The notes beneath the pieces are model-generated. The model was not told the origin of the DNA and searched no databases. It worked only from the letters and a program-made list of their open reading frames with translations. 64,000 nucleotides of DNA, taken from assembly GCA_964406575.1 (NCBI GenBank), contig CAYOSH010000005.1:102359-166358 (forward strand). Reading direction: 5' to 3'. How positions within the stretch are numbered: the first letter of the stretch is position 1; every line of letters starts with the position of its first letter. Made by a program: the position numbers and the translations under genes. Below are positions 1 to 8,511 of this stretch, in pieces. The stretch comes from WTAW01 sp964406575 (GTDB lineage: Bacteria > Acidobacteriota > Aminicenantia > Aminicenantales > Aminicenantaceae).

Positions 1-846
1 GTCCGGTCCTATGATCTTGTCGCTGTGGCCGTTGGGGTGAACTCCCCGACGCTCAAACTCTTCCAAGATCTGAACCTGGGCTATAAGCCTCCAGAAACAA
101 CAAAAACGTACATCTGCGAATATTTTTTAGGACGTGATGAGGTCGGACATAATTTAGGCAGCTCAATGCATACCTTTCTCCTCGATATTCCAAGGCTTGA
201 ATTCGCGGCCATCGTTCCTAAAGGGAATTATGCAACAGTCTGTATGCTGGGGTACAAGATAGATAAGGAGTTCGTCCAATCATTTCTGAAGAATCCTGCC
301 GTCAAAAAAAATTTCCCCCAGGATTGGGATCCTGCCACGGCTGCGTGTCAGTGCTCACCGCGAATGAATGTCTCAGCAGCCATTCAGCCTTTTGGAGACC
401 GTATCGTGTTCCTCGGGGATTCCGGAGTCAGCCGTTTATACAAGGATGGTATCGGCGCAGCTTACCGGACGGCAAAGGCGGCGGCAAGGACAGCTCTCTT
501 CGAGGGCGTTTCGAGCGAGGATTTCAAGAACCATTTCTGGCCCACATGTAAGTCACTCAAGAATGATAATTCCATAGGAAAGCTGATCTTTCTCATAGTC
601 GGCCTACTCCAGAAGATCAAACTCGCTCGTAGAGCCATTTTGCGGATGGTCTCCAAAGAACAAAAAAAAGAGGGGAAGAATCGAAGGATGAGCGCTGTGC
701 TGTGGGATATGTTCACAGGTAGCGCCCCATATAAAGAGGTTTTTTTCCGCACTCTTCATCCCTTCTTTCTTACGAATTTATTATGGAATTTCGCCGTAGA
801 ACTCTGGCCCTTTAAAAAAAGTGTATCGATCGAGGAGGAGCTATGA
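1..846 (+). CDS. FAD-dependent oxidoreductase, geranylgeranyl-reductase-like (5' end outside window)
   Basis: The frame is open from base 1, so the N-terminal FAD-binding half lies left of the window and about 281 codons are visible. The first visible residues, YDLVAVAVGVNSPTLKLF, resemble the middle of FixC/geranylgeranyl-reductase flavoproteins. Around nt 391-450 the motif FLGDSGVSRLYKDGIG matches the second FAD-contact region (GD followed by GxG) of that superfamily. The C-terminal 90 residues are basic and helical, with a hydrophobic stretch near nt 580-615 that could lie on the membrane. The stop codon overlaps the start of the next gene in an ATGA, so the two are probably cotranscribed. 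Substrate unknown; the reductase family assignment is inference. Confidence 0.7.
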   Translation, partial: VRSYDLVAVAVGVNSPTLKLFQDLNLGYKPPETTKTYICEYFLGRDEVGHNLGSSMHTFLLDIPRLEFAAIVPKGNYATVCMLGYKIDKEFVQSFLKNPAVKKNFPQDWDPATAACQCSPRMNVSAAIQPFGDRIVFLGDSGVSRLYKDGIGAAYRTAKAAARTALFEGVSSEDFKNHFWPTCKSLKNDNSIGKLIFLIVGLLQKIKLARRAILRMVSKEQKKEGKNRRMSAVLWDMFTGSAPYKEVFFRTLHPFFLTNLLWNFAVELWPFKKSVSIEEEL

Positions 847-1214
847 AGACTGGTGTCCTGGGTAAAGTCTATAACGATGGAGAAGTCATAGTGCGGCAAG
901 GGGAGACCGGAGATTGTATGTTCGAGATCCTTGAGGGAACGGTCGAAGTGCTCCGGGAAAAAGATGGACATGAGGTCAGCCTGGCCGTATTGAGCAAGGG
1001 AGATTTTTTCGGAGAGATGGCGATCTTCGAGCGAGAAGTCCGTTCGGCCACTGTCAGAGCTCTGGGTGAGGTGAGAGCCATAACCATAGATAAAAGGACA
1101 TTATTGCGCAGAATAAGTGCAGATCCATCTCTGGCTTTCCGAATCGTCGAAAAAATGGCAAACCGTATCAGGGAGTTGGATGTAGAGATCGAGCGATTGA
1201 AGGCGATGCGCTGA
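843..1214 (+). CDS. Cyclic-nucleotide-binding domain protein without DNA-binding domain
   Basis: A 123-residue protein that is almost entirely one cNMP-binding beta-roll of the CRP/PKA regulatory type. The phosphate-binding cassette is visible as FGEMAIF (E58) followed by RSA (R67), the Glu and Arg that contact ribose and cyclic phosphate in this family. There is no helix-turn-helix; the protein ends in a charged helix (residues 100-123) that may dimerise or bind a partner. It overlaps the preceding flavoprotein by 4 nt and is followed 124 bp later by an adenylate cyclase. This suggests that it senses cAMP made by its neighbour and acts through protein contact. The ligand (cAMP or cGMP) is inferred. 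Confidence 0.85.
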   Translation: MKTGVLGKVYNDGEVIVRQGETGDCMFEILEGTVEVLREKDGHEVSLAVLSKGDFFGEMAIFEREVRSATVRALGEVRAITIDKRTLLRRISADPSLAFRIVEKMANRIRELDVEIERLKAMR

Positions 1215-1338
1215 TCCTGGGCTGAGTGAGTTTTTCGAGACAATGGGATCGAATCGATCTCATCATAGAAATTCTGATTTGCTGGACAAAAAGCCTATCT
1301 GTTTGATATATTTCCTTGGGTAAAGCAGGGACGATAAG

Positions 1339-3024
1339 ATGCCGCTTCTTCAGATGACATTCCGAGATGGAAAGAACGTGGATTTTTCCCTTAATAAGGA
1401 CGAGGTCAGCATCGGGCGTAACGAGGACAATGATATCGTTCTTCCTGACCCGATCGCTTCACGCTATCATGCCAAGATCACGAAGAAAAAAAAGGGCTAT
1501 GTACTCACTGACCTGGGGAGTCACAATGGCACAAAGGTGAACGGAAAACTGATCCAAGAAGTACGGCTCGAGGAGAACGACACGATCCAGATCGGCCAAT
1601 CAAAACTCGTCTTTCTAATCAAAGAAGGCACCGTTATTTCCAAGAGCGATACTTTTGTCCTGGCAAAGGAGGATGATCACAAAGACTGGCAACAGCAGAC
1701 CATACAGATAAACCCCCAGAAGAGCTGTCTCCAGGATTCTGGAGAGTTGTTAGCGACGATTGTGCCCGGGAAAAAACATAAAATTATGGGCCGCCCCATC
1801 CCTTTATTCAAGGAAAAGGAAACCGTTGAAGCCAGTGCGGGTGTCTCGGCTATCGAAAGAATGAACAAGGTGCTTTTTGTGCTTTATGAAGTGAGCCGGC
1901 AGTTGAACTCCAGCCTGGATTTTAATGAGCTCCTGAATAAGATCATGGATCTTCTGTTTATGGTCATCGATGCCGATTATGGGTCATTGATCCTGTTGGG
2001 AGAAGGAAAAGATGATGACCTTGTGCCTGTCGTTATGAAGTCCAGGGGCGAAAGTAAAAAGGCCAAAGGCGAATTGAAAATAAGCCGGACAATTATCGAA
2101 CACGTTGTTAAGGACAAGGTGGCCCTGCTCACTTCCGATGCCATGTCGGATTCACGGTTGGCAGATGCAGCGAGCATCATGACCAAAGGGATACGGTCCG
2201 CCCTGTGTGTGCCTCTCTGGGATAAGGATAAGGTCATCGGGGCTATTCAGTTGAACAGCACGCGGTTGGACAACTTGTTTACCATGGACGACCTCGAATT
2301 GTTGAAGACGATCGGGTGTCAGATGGCCATGATCATCGGGCAGGCGAGGCTCAATCAGCAGATCCAGGAAGAGGAGGAGATGAGACGCCGGCTGGAGAGG
2401 TTCCATTCGCCTCAGGTCATCGACATGATCATCAAAGGGAGTCAAGGGGAAAAAGATGACCTGATGGAAGCAAAGGAGTTAACGACGACAATTTTGTTCA
2501 CGGATATGGTGGAGTTCACCAGCCTGTCGGAGACGATGCATCCTCGAGAGATCAATCAGCTCTTGAATCAGCATTTTTCGCGGATGACGGATATTGTGTT
2601 CGCGCATAATGGAACGCTGGATAAGTATTTGGGGGATGGAATTATGGCGGTTTTTGGGGCCCCCATGGAAAAGAAGGATGATGCAAAAAGAGCGGTGCAG
2701 GCGGCACTGGAAATCAGAAGAGATTTCTTGGATATGATAGAGTCGTCGGCTTCCAAGACCAAATTTAGCATCCGGATGGGGATAAACACGGGTCGTGTGG
2801 TCGCCGGGAATGTAGGGTCTCCGAGGAGGCTGGATTATACGGTGATCGGAGACCCGGTGAATACGGCCTCCCGGTTAGAATCGTTCGCCAAGCCCAATCA
2901 GATCCTGATAGGGGAGGAGACCTACAAACAGATCATGGGCAAAAAGTTCAAGATCAATAAGATCGGTCCGACAAAGCTCAAGGGGAAAAAAGAAGCAATT
3001 ATGGTGTACGAGGTGTTGGATTAG
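1339..3024 (+). CDS. FHA-GAF-class III adenylate cyclase
   Basis: 561 residues with three domains. An N-terminal FHA phosphothreonine-binding fold occupies residues 22-95 (G26-R27, S41-R42, H44, N63-G64 are the conserved binding residues). A GAF domain spans about 185-345, followed by a coiled-coil linker. A class III cyclase domain spans 380-555. All catalytic positions are present: metal ligands D389 (FTDM) and D433 (GDG), purine-selecting K429 and T501, and transition-state residues N508 and R512. The Lys/Thr pair points to ATP, that is cAMP synthesis of the IIIb type. No membrane segment is seen, so it should be cytoplasmic. FHA suggests control by Ser/Thr kinases; a TPR kinase is encoded at 8512-11301. 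Start ATG at 1339 directly precedes the FHA fold. Confidence 0.9.
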   Translation: MPLLQMTFRDGKNVDFSLNKDEVSIGRNEDNDIVLPDPIASRYHAKITKKKKGYVLTDLGSHNGTKVNGKLIQEVRLEENDTIQIGQSKLVFLIKEGTVISKSDTFVLAKEDDHKDWQQQTIQINPQKSCLQDSGELLATIVPGKKHKIMGRPIPLFKEKETVEASAGVSAIERMNKVLFVLYEVSRQLNSSLDFNELLNKIMDLLFMVIDADYGSLILLGEGKDDDLVPVVMKSRGESKKAKGELKISRTIIEHVVKDKVALLTSDAMSDSRLADAASIMTKGIRSALCVPLWDKDKVIGAIQLNSTRLDNLFTMDDLELLKTIGCQMAMIIGQARLNQQIQEEEEMRRRLERFHSPQVIDMIIKGSQGEKDDLMEAKELTTTILFTDMVEFTSLSETMHPREINQLLNQHFSRMTDIVFAHNGTLDKYLGDGIMAVFGAPMEKKDDAKRAVQAALEIRRDFLDMIESSASKTKFSIRMGINTGRVVAGNVGSPRRLDYTVIGDPVNTASRLESFAKPNQILIGEETYKQIMGKKFKINKIGPTKLKGKKEAIMVYEVLD

Positions 3025-3330
3025 CCCACATTATCCCCTCCCATAGAACCAATTCTTAATGAAGTATTTAAATCATTTTTCGCTTGACTTGGGGTATCGC
3101 TTTTAGTATCTTTTATACACCTTGGTTGCCAGGAGGATTAACTGAAGCGAGAGTCGATTTCCCACATCTGAATACTATCCTCCTATATGAGTATCAGTGC
3201 AGCTCTTTTTGGCTCAAAGAAGGAGGGCTTTTAAAAATTATCCAATCTTGCCATAAAACTTTGATCTTTCCCAGTAAATTTATAATATATACCTGTAAAA
3301 TATGAAATATTAAAAGACGGAGAATTCACT
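3025..3330. other. Intergenic region, 306 bp
   Basis: No convincing gene. A 73-codon open frame at 3084-3305 lacks a ribosome site and any family resemblance. The region holds the promoter candidate at 3084-3112 and about 210 nt of A/T-rich leader ahead of the secreted propeller protein. I see no clear hairpin terminator for the cyclase gene. Confidence 0.5.
3084..3112 (+). promoter_or_regulatory. Sigma-70-like promoter candidate
   Basis: TTGACT (3084-3089), 17-nt spacer, TATCTT (3107-3112). Matches are 5/6 and 4/6 to consensus with ideal spacing. It would transcribe the large secreted protein with a leader of about 210 nt. Not tested. Confidence 0.4.
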
Positions 3331-6300
3331 ATGTCAGGAAGACGCGCTTTATTTTTGCTTCTTATAGTGATGGGCTTTATGACTATGGCTGCTATCCCAT
3401 TCAAATCTCAATATTGGGGTCGTGTTACCCAGAACGGGAACTCTTTAATTGCAGGACAAAATATAAATATGGTCCATGGCACAAGTTTACCGGGAGGAGA
3501 TCCCTTTCTTCAGCGTCAAAATGAACCCTCGATTGCAGTTTCCACACGCAACACTATGCATCTTTTAGCGGGTGCTAACGACTACCGCACAGTGGATTTT
3601 CCTGGATCAGAAGGTGCCCTGCCTGGAGAGGTGCTGAGTACCGCTGAAGGAGAGGGGGATGCTTGGTTGGGCGTCTTTAAGTCCTTTGATGGAGGTCAGA
3701 CCTGGTCGAGTAGCCTGCTTCCAGGATATCACTATTATGATACGACTCCTTCGTATCTTAAACCAAATCCGCTATACGGGTTTACGGCCGCCGCCGATCC
3801 AACCGTCCGTGCGGGAACAAACGGGCTTTTTTACTACAGCGGTATCGCTTTTGATAGGGAAGAAAACGGGGATAGCGTCCTTTTTGTATCGAGATTCCAG
3901 GATGATAACAATAAAGAGCTCGGCGATACGATTCGGTATCTTGGGACTTCCATTATCGATGCAGGGACGAGCGGGCAGTTCACGGATAAACCGTGGATCG
4001 CTGTTGACCAGCCCCAAAGCAGTTATGCCATGGGAATCTTTAACAACCAATCTGTGTCTTGTGGAAATGTTTATATTGTATACAGCATGTTCGTCGGAAA
4101 TGATGTTAACAATGTTCATAATAAAATCCTATTTTCCAGATCCTTAGATTGTGGAGTTACCTGGAGTAATCCCATCAAACTGAGTGAGAGCCAGCATGTG
4201 AATCAGGGAACTACGATTGCTATCGATCCGGCTAACGGGCATGTGTATGTCGCTTGGAGACGATTTGCAGCGGGCCAGGACGCTGATGCCATTATTATTT
4301 CAAAGTCAGAAGACTTTGGTCAGACATTTTCCAAAGCCACAGAAGTAGCTCATATCAATCCCTTCGATCAAGGGACAACAGAATTTTCATTCAGGACGAG
4401 CACTTTGCCTGCTTTGGCTGCTTATAACGGGACTGTCTATGTGGCCTGGTCAGAGCGTGGATTAGGACAGCAAGGAACCGCTCGCGTTCTCGTTACTTCC
4501 TCGACTAATGGAGGAGGTTGGACCGCTCCTTCTGCTATAGACGCATACGAGGGGAGCGGTCATCAATTCATGCCCTCCTTAACCTTTGCAGCCGGAAAGC
4601 TGATGGCAGCATGGTTTGATCAGCGCGACGACATTTCGAACGATTTTGACTATCATATTGAAGATTCACAGATACGTCATACCATCGATGTTCGGACTGC
4701 CATAGGTGAGCCGGGTCAACCTCCGAGTTTCGAGCCTTCCATCCGTGTCTCGCGATACCTGTACACGCTGAACGGAATGGTCCTTGTTCAGAGCCAGTGG
4801 AATTTTCCAAACCTGCCTTTATTCAAGGGAGGAACAGTCCCATTCATCGGTGATTATATCGATCTTGCTCCGTCTCCTAGGTTTGTCTTTGAAAATGGAG
4901 CCTGGCGATTTAATGGCGCGGCGCTTCAGATTGGCGCAGTGATGGATCAAGCTCAATATCGAACACCTTTATATCATGTTGCCTGGACAGATAATCGCGA
5001 TGTCTATCCGCCTGGTGGAGATTGGTGGGGAGATTGGACCCAGTACACACCTATTAATGTTCAAAATAATCCGTGCAATCCTGCTTGCACAGGTATGAGG
5101 AACCAGGACGTCTACACATCACGCATTTCTCAGGGTCTCGTCGTGGAATCCCCGGGAAACACAAAACCCTTGAACATCCCAAGAACATTTGTTGTCATAG
5201 TGAAAAACACGACTCCTACAGATAAATATTTCAAATTGACGATCGATTCCCCTTATGTCAATGCCTCATTTTTCCCTCTTACAGAGCCGGCTGAAGATGT
5301 TCTGGATGTTCCAATAGCTGCATTCTCTTCTGCGTCCCTGCCGGTTTTTGTCGTTTCCTTGAGTTCGGGCACCTATGCGTCTTTATGGATCTATGTTGAG
5401 GAAACAAATTCGGGAGGCACTGTTCTTCCAAATGGTCTTAAAAGCTTTGTGGTGTTGAATCCAGACCACACAAATCCCTTGATTGAAAATCCTGATGTTC
5501 AAGTTCCTCCTCCTAATATTTCGGAGTTTGAGTTTCACACTCCCAATATCAGAAACCTGAGCATAGTGAATTGGGGGGATGTGAACGTCAGCAATCCCAA
5601 TATCCCGGATGAGCAAGTGTATTCTGACGAGTATATGAATTCTCTCATTAATCCTGATATCGTCAATCCCAACTCCCCGGACATTTCAGAGAATGAAGCG
5701 GCCAATCCCAATATCCGCAATCCCAACATCCGTAATTCTAGCCTTGAGGGTTTGACAGACATCGAATGGACTGTTAAAAACAAAGGGAACACCACCTCTT
5801 CCTACACATTTAACCTTGTTTCCACCGCAGTTGCGGGAGAGGAACCCCAGCCTTTGCCCGATCCGCAAGAAGAAGATCAACCCTTCTATGCCCAGCTTCT
5901 GGTTTACAGAGTCTATGAAACCCCTGTGGATAATAACTGTAACCTCGAAACGGAAGAGCATCATGAATTGATTTTGAACATTGTAAATCCTAACTTCGTC
6001 AATCCTTTTCCTGATCCGAACAACCCGAATTACGAAAATCCCAACATCCGCAATCCCAACATCCGCAATCCCAACATCCGTAACGCCACTTTTTTCCTTC
6101 CGCCAGAGGAAGAGGGCCGAGTCATTTTACGGGTCTTCGATAAACGTTTGATTCAGGGCTCCAGCACTCTATCGGTGGCGGATACCGGTGAGCCTTTCGA
6201 TCCGAACACAGTGGGTGCAGCATTCGTGGCCCATGCCCCTGATCCGAATGACGTCTATTATGACTTTCCGCCCCAGATCATTACCACCGCCCTCCCTGAT

Positions 6301-8391
6301 GGTGCTGTTGACATTCCTTATAGCGCAACGCTTACGGCCTTTGGCGATAAAGGGAACTTGACTTGGTCGCTTGACGATCCGATGAATGAGCCCCTTCCCG
6401 ATGGCTTAAACTTGATTTCAAACAATGGAACGGCAGAATTGAAGGGAACTCCGAGCGTCTCTGGTCTCTTTGTGTTTAAGGTAAAAGTGACTGATGAGGT
6501 GAGTGGAAAATTCGATATCCAGATGTTGAGTATCACGATTCAAAACACTTATACACTTTCTGTTGATGCATACCCGGGTGGAGCTGGCACTGTAACTATG
6601 CTTCCGGACAAAGAATTATACATGGAGGGCGAGGAGGTGGTATTGACGGCCGAAGCCAACGCAAATTTTTCCTTTGCCCAGTGGAGCGGGGATGCTTCAG
6701 GAACGGAAAATCCTCTGATAGTCCACATGACGGGAGATAAAACGATCACTGCAAATTTTGTCGGCAATGCGGTTACAATTTCTGGAAAAGTAAAACTTGC
6801 CGAAGGCTTAACACCTCTTGAAGGAGTAATCATGGAAGGTTTCGCCGACACAATAACAACCGACGCTGATGGCGATTATACTGCGGTTGTGCCATACGGT
6901 TGGAGTGGGACAGTGACTCCGAAAAAGCCTGGATACGTGTTCTCTCCGCCGAGTCGAACTTATGAATATTCTGTCAGTTCGATACCAAATGAGGACTATA
7001 TGGCATCGCTTCGGGAAGAATGGGTCAGAAGATATAATAACGACTCTTTAAGCGGAGATGAGGAAGCCACTGCCATCGCGGTTGATAGTGCAGGAAACAT
7101 TTATATCACCGGGTACAGCACAGGCAGAACCACTGGACCTGATATCTACACGATCAAGTACAATAGTGCCGGCGATTTTCAATGGGGACACAGGTATGAT
7201 GGGCCTTCACACCTGGGTGATTATGGGACAGCCATTGCCGTTTGGGAAAATTCACCTGGAGATCCCTTCATTTTTGTGGCGGGCTATGTCCATCGTGGAA
7301 ATAAAGTGGCACATGCTGACTATTGCCTCCTGAAATACGACAATTCTGGAAATCTATTGTGGGACGAGACTTATGACGCTCGAAGGAATGGGAATGATGT
7401 TCCTTTATCCCTTGCTTTGGATAATTCAGGCAATGTTTACATGACAGGAATGAGCGAGGAAAGTCTGGAGGACGATCCAGAAAAAACCCACGATTACTTG
7501 ACAGCCAAATACAGCAGTTCAGGCAAATTGCTTTGGGAGAAGAGATATGAGGGGAAGGGAATAGGCCAGGATGATGTGGCTACCGCAATTGCGGTGTATG
7601 GTTCTGGAGTTTATGTAACGGGCTATAGTTCGAACGGATTGAATAACGACTATGTGACTATTAAGTATGATTTGGACGGCAATGAGGCCTGGACGGATTT
7701 TCCTGAAAATGTTGCGCGTTATGATGGAAGCGGCGACGATAAAGCATTTGCCATTGCAGTCAATGGTTCTGGAGTTTATGTAACGGGCTACAGTTCGAAC
7801 GGATTGAATAACGACTATGTGACCGTTAAGTATGATTTGAATGGCCATGAGGCCTGGACGAATTTATCAGGAAATGTTGCGCGTTATGATGGAAGCGGCG
7901 ATGATAAGGCATTTGCCATTGCCGCCAATAGTTCTGCCGTCATTGTCACGGGCTCCAGCTTTATAGGTGCCGATAACGATTTCGTGACAATAAAATATGA
8001 TCTCGATGGGAATGAAGTCTGGGAAGATCCCGTCCTTAATCCTAAGGGGATAGCAAGATATGATAATGGAAACGATGATATCGCTACAGCAGTCATTCTG
8101 TATGATTCAGGAAACATCTGCGTAACCGGGAAAAGTGAAGGAAACGGAACGCACTATGACTTCTTCACGATTAAATATGACAGCTCAGGAGTCGAGGTTT
8201 GGAGTGAGAGATATAATGGTCCTGCAAGCGGGATCGATTATCCCGCAGAGTTTCTCTTTAATGGCGGAGGGAATATTTTCTCAAGGGGAAAGGCCATTGC
8301 CATTGATCATTTTGGAAATGTTATTGTGACGGGAAGCAGCCAAGGAGTGGGAACCTCCAAAGATTACGCCACAGTGAAATATATTCACTGA
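3331..8391 (+). CDS. Large secreted multi-domain beta-propeller protein with NPNIR repeats
   Basis: 1686 residues. A signal peptide is visible at residues 1-25 (MSGRR then LFLLLIVMGFMTMAA). Residues 64-560 look like a sialidase/BNR-type propeller with Asp-box motifs (SFDGGQTW, SLDCGVTW, SEDFGQTF). Two arrays rich in NPNIR pentads lie at about 716-804 and 883-918. They are followed by a putative Ig-like domain (about 981-1072), an InlB-B/Flg_new-like repeat (1073-1147), a carboxypeptidase-regulatory-like fold (1149-1220) and about seven SBBP-type beta-propeller repeats of roughly 55 residues (1230-1686; AIAVDSAGNIYITGYS). The protein is probably exported to the periplasm or cell surface; no C-terminal anchor is evident. 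Active sialidase is unlikely to be provable, because the catalytic Tyr/Arg set cannot be assigned by eye. The gene is monocistronic and convergent with the kinase gene. Confidence 0.85.
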   Translation: MSGRRALFLLLIVMGFMTMAAIPFKSQYWGRVTQNGNSLIAGQNINMVHGTSLPGGDPFLQRQNEPSIAVSTRNTMHLLAGANDYRTVDFPGSEGALPGEVLSTAEGEGDAWLGVFKSFDGGQTWSSSLLPGYHYYDTTPSYLKPNPLYGFTAAADPTVRAGTNGLFYYSGIAFDREENGDSVLFVSRFQDDNNKELGDTIRYLGTSIIDAGTSGQFTDKPWIAVDQPQSSYAMGIFNNQSVSCGNVYIVYSMFVGNDVNNVHNKILFSRSLDCGVTWSNPIKLSESQHVNQGTTIAIDPANGHVYVAWRRFAAGQDADAIIISKSEDFGQTFSKATEVAHINPFDQGTTEFSFRTSTLPALAAYNGTVYVAWSERGLGQQGTARVLVTSSTNGGGWTAPSAIDAYEGSGHQFMPSLTFAAGKLMAAWFDQRDDISNDFDYHIEDSQIRHTIDVRTAIGEPGQPPSFEPSIRVSRYLYTLNGMVLVQSQWNFPNLPLFKGGTVPFIGDYIDLAPSPRFVFENGAWRFNGAALQIGAVMDQAQYRTPLYHVAWTDNRDVYPPGGDWWGDWTQYTPINVQNNPCNPACTGMRNQDVYTSRISQGLVVESPGNTKPLNIPRTFVVIVKNTTPTDKYFKLTIDSPYVNASFFPLTEPAEDVLDVPIAAFSSASLPVFVVSLSSGTYASLWIYVEETNSGGTVLPNGLKSFVVLNPDHTNPLIENPDVQVPPPNISEFEFHTPNIRNLSIVNWGDVNVSNPNIPDEQVYSDEYMNSLINPDIVNPNSPDISENEAANPNIRNPNIRNSSLEGLTDIEWTVKNKGNTTSSYTFNLVSTAVAGEEPQPLPDPQEEDQPFYAQLLVYRVYETPVDNNCNLETEEHHELILNIVNPNFVNPFPDPNNPNYENPNIRNPNIRNPNIRNATFFLPPEEEGRVILRVFDKRLIQGSSTLSVADTGEPFDPNTVGAAFVAHAPDPNDVYYDFPPQIITTALPDGAVDIPYSATLTAFGDKGNLTWSLDDPMNEPLPDGLNLISNNGTAELKGTPSVSGLFVFKVKVTDEVSGKFDIQMLSITIQNTYTLSVDAYPGGAGTVTMLPDKELYMEGEEVVLTAEANANFSFAQWSGDASGTENPLIVHMTGDKTITANFVGNAVTISGKVKLAEGLTPLEGVIMEGFADTITTDADGDYTAVVPYGWSGTVTPKKPGYVFSPPSRTYEYSVSSIPNEDYMASLREEWVRRYNNDSLSGDEEATAIAVDSAGNIYITGYSTGRTTGPDIYTIKYNSAGDFQWGHRYDGPSHLGDYGTAIAVWENSPGDPFIFVAGYVHRGNKVAHADYCLLKYDNSGNLLWDETYDARRNGNDVPLSLALDNSGNVYMTGMSEESLEDDPEKTHDYLTAKYSSSGKLLWEKRYEGKGIGQDDVATAIAVYGSGVYVTGYSSNGLNNDYVTIKYDLDGNEAWTDFPENVARYDGSGDDKAFAIAVNGSGVYVTGYSSNGLNNDYVTVKYDLNGHEAWTNLSGNVARYDGSGDDKAFAIAANSSAVIVTGSSFIGADNDFVTIKYDLDGNEVWEDPVLNPKGIARYDNGNDDIATAVILYDSGNICVTGKSEGNGTHYDFFTIKYDSSGVEVWSERYNGPASGIDYPAEFLFNGGGNIFSRGKAIAIDHFGNVIVTGSSQGVGTSKDYATVKYIH
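5476..6090 (+). repeat. NPNIR pentapeptide repeat arrays inside the secreted protein
   Basis: Two in-frame clusters of a 15-bp unit (aatcccaacatccgc and variants) encode Asn-Pro-Asn-Ile-Arg pentads. The first is dispersed (5476-5745) and ends in two perfect pentads. The second (5979-6084) has looser NPN units followed by three perfect pentads. Between them lies a 75-residue non-repeat domain. Period five with a hydrophobic residue at a fixed place suggests a solenoid, by analogy with pentapeptide repeats; that is inference. Confidence 0.8.
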
Positions 8392-8511
8392 TTTATCTTA
8401 AAGATTGAAAGTGTTCCATTCTGATAGGTTTCCTTTCTGATCCTTCTCACTATGACATTGAAATCCATCCCATTGGGACAACCTATAAAGAGGCATATTA
8501 AAGGATAAAAA

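Noticed and set aside
3084..3305. 73-codon gene upstream of the secreted protein
   Set aside because: No ribosome site, no family resemblance, and its start coincides with the -35 box of a promoter candidate.
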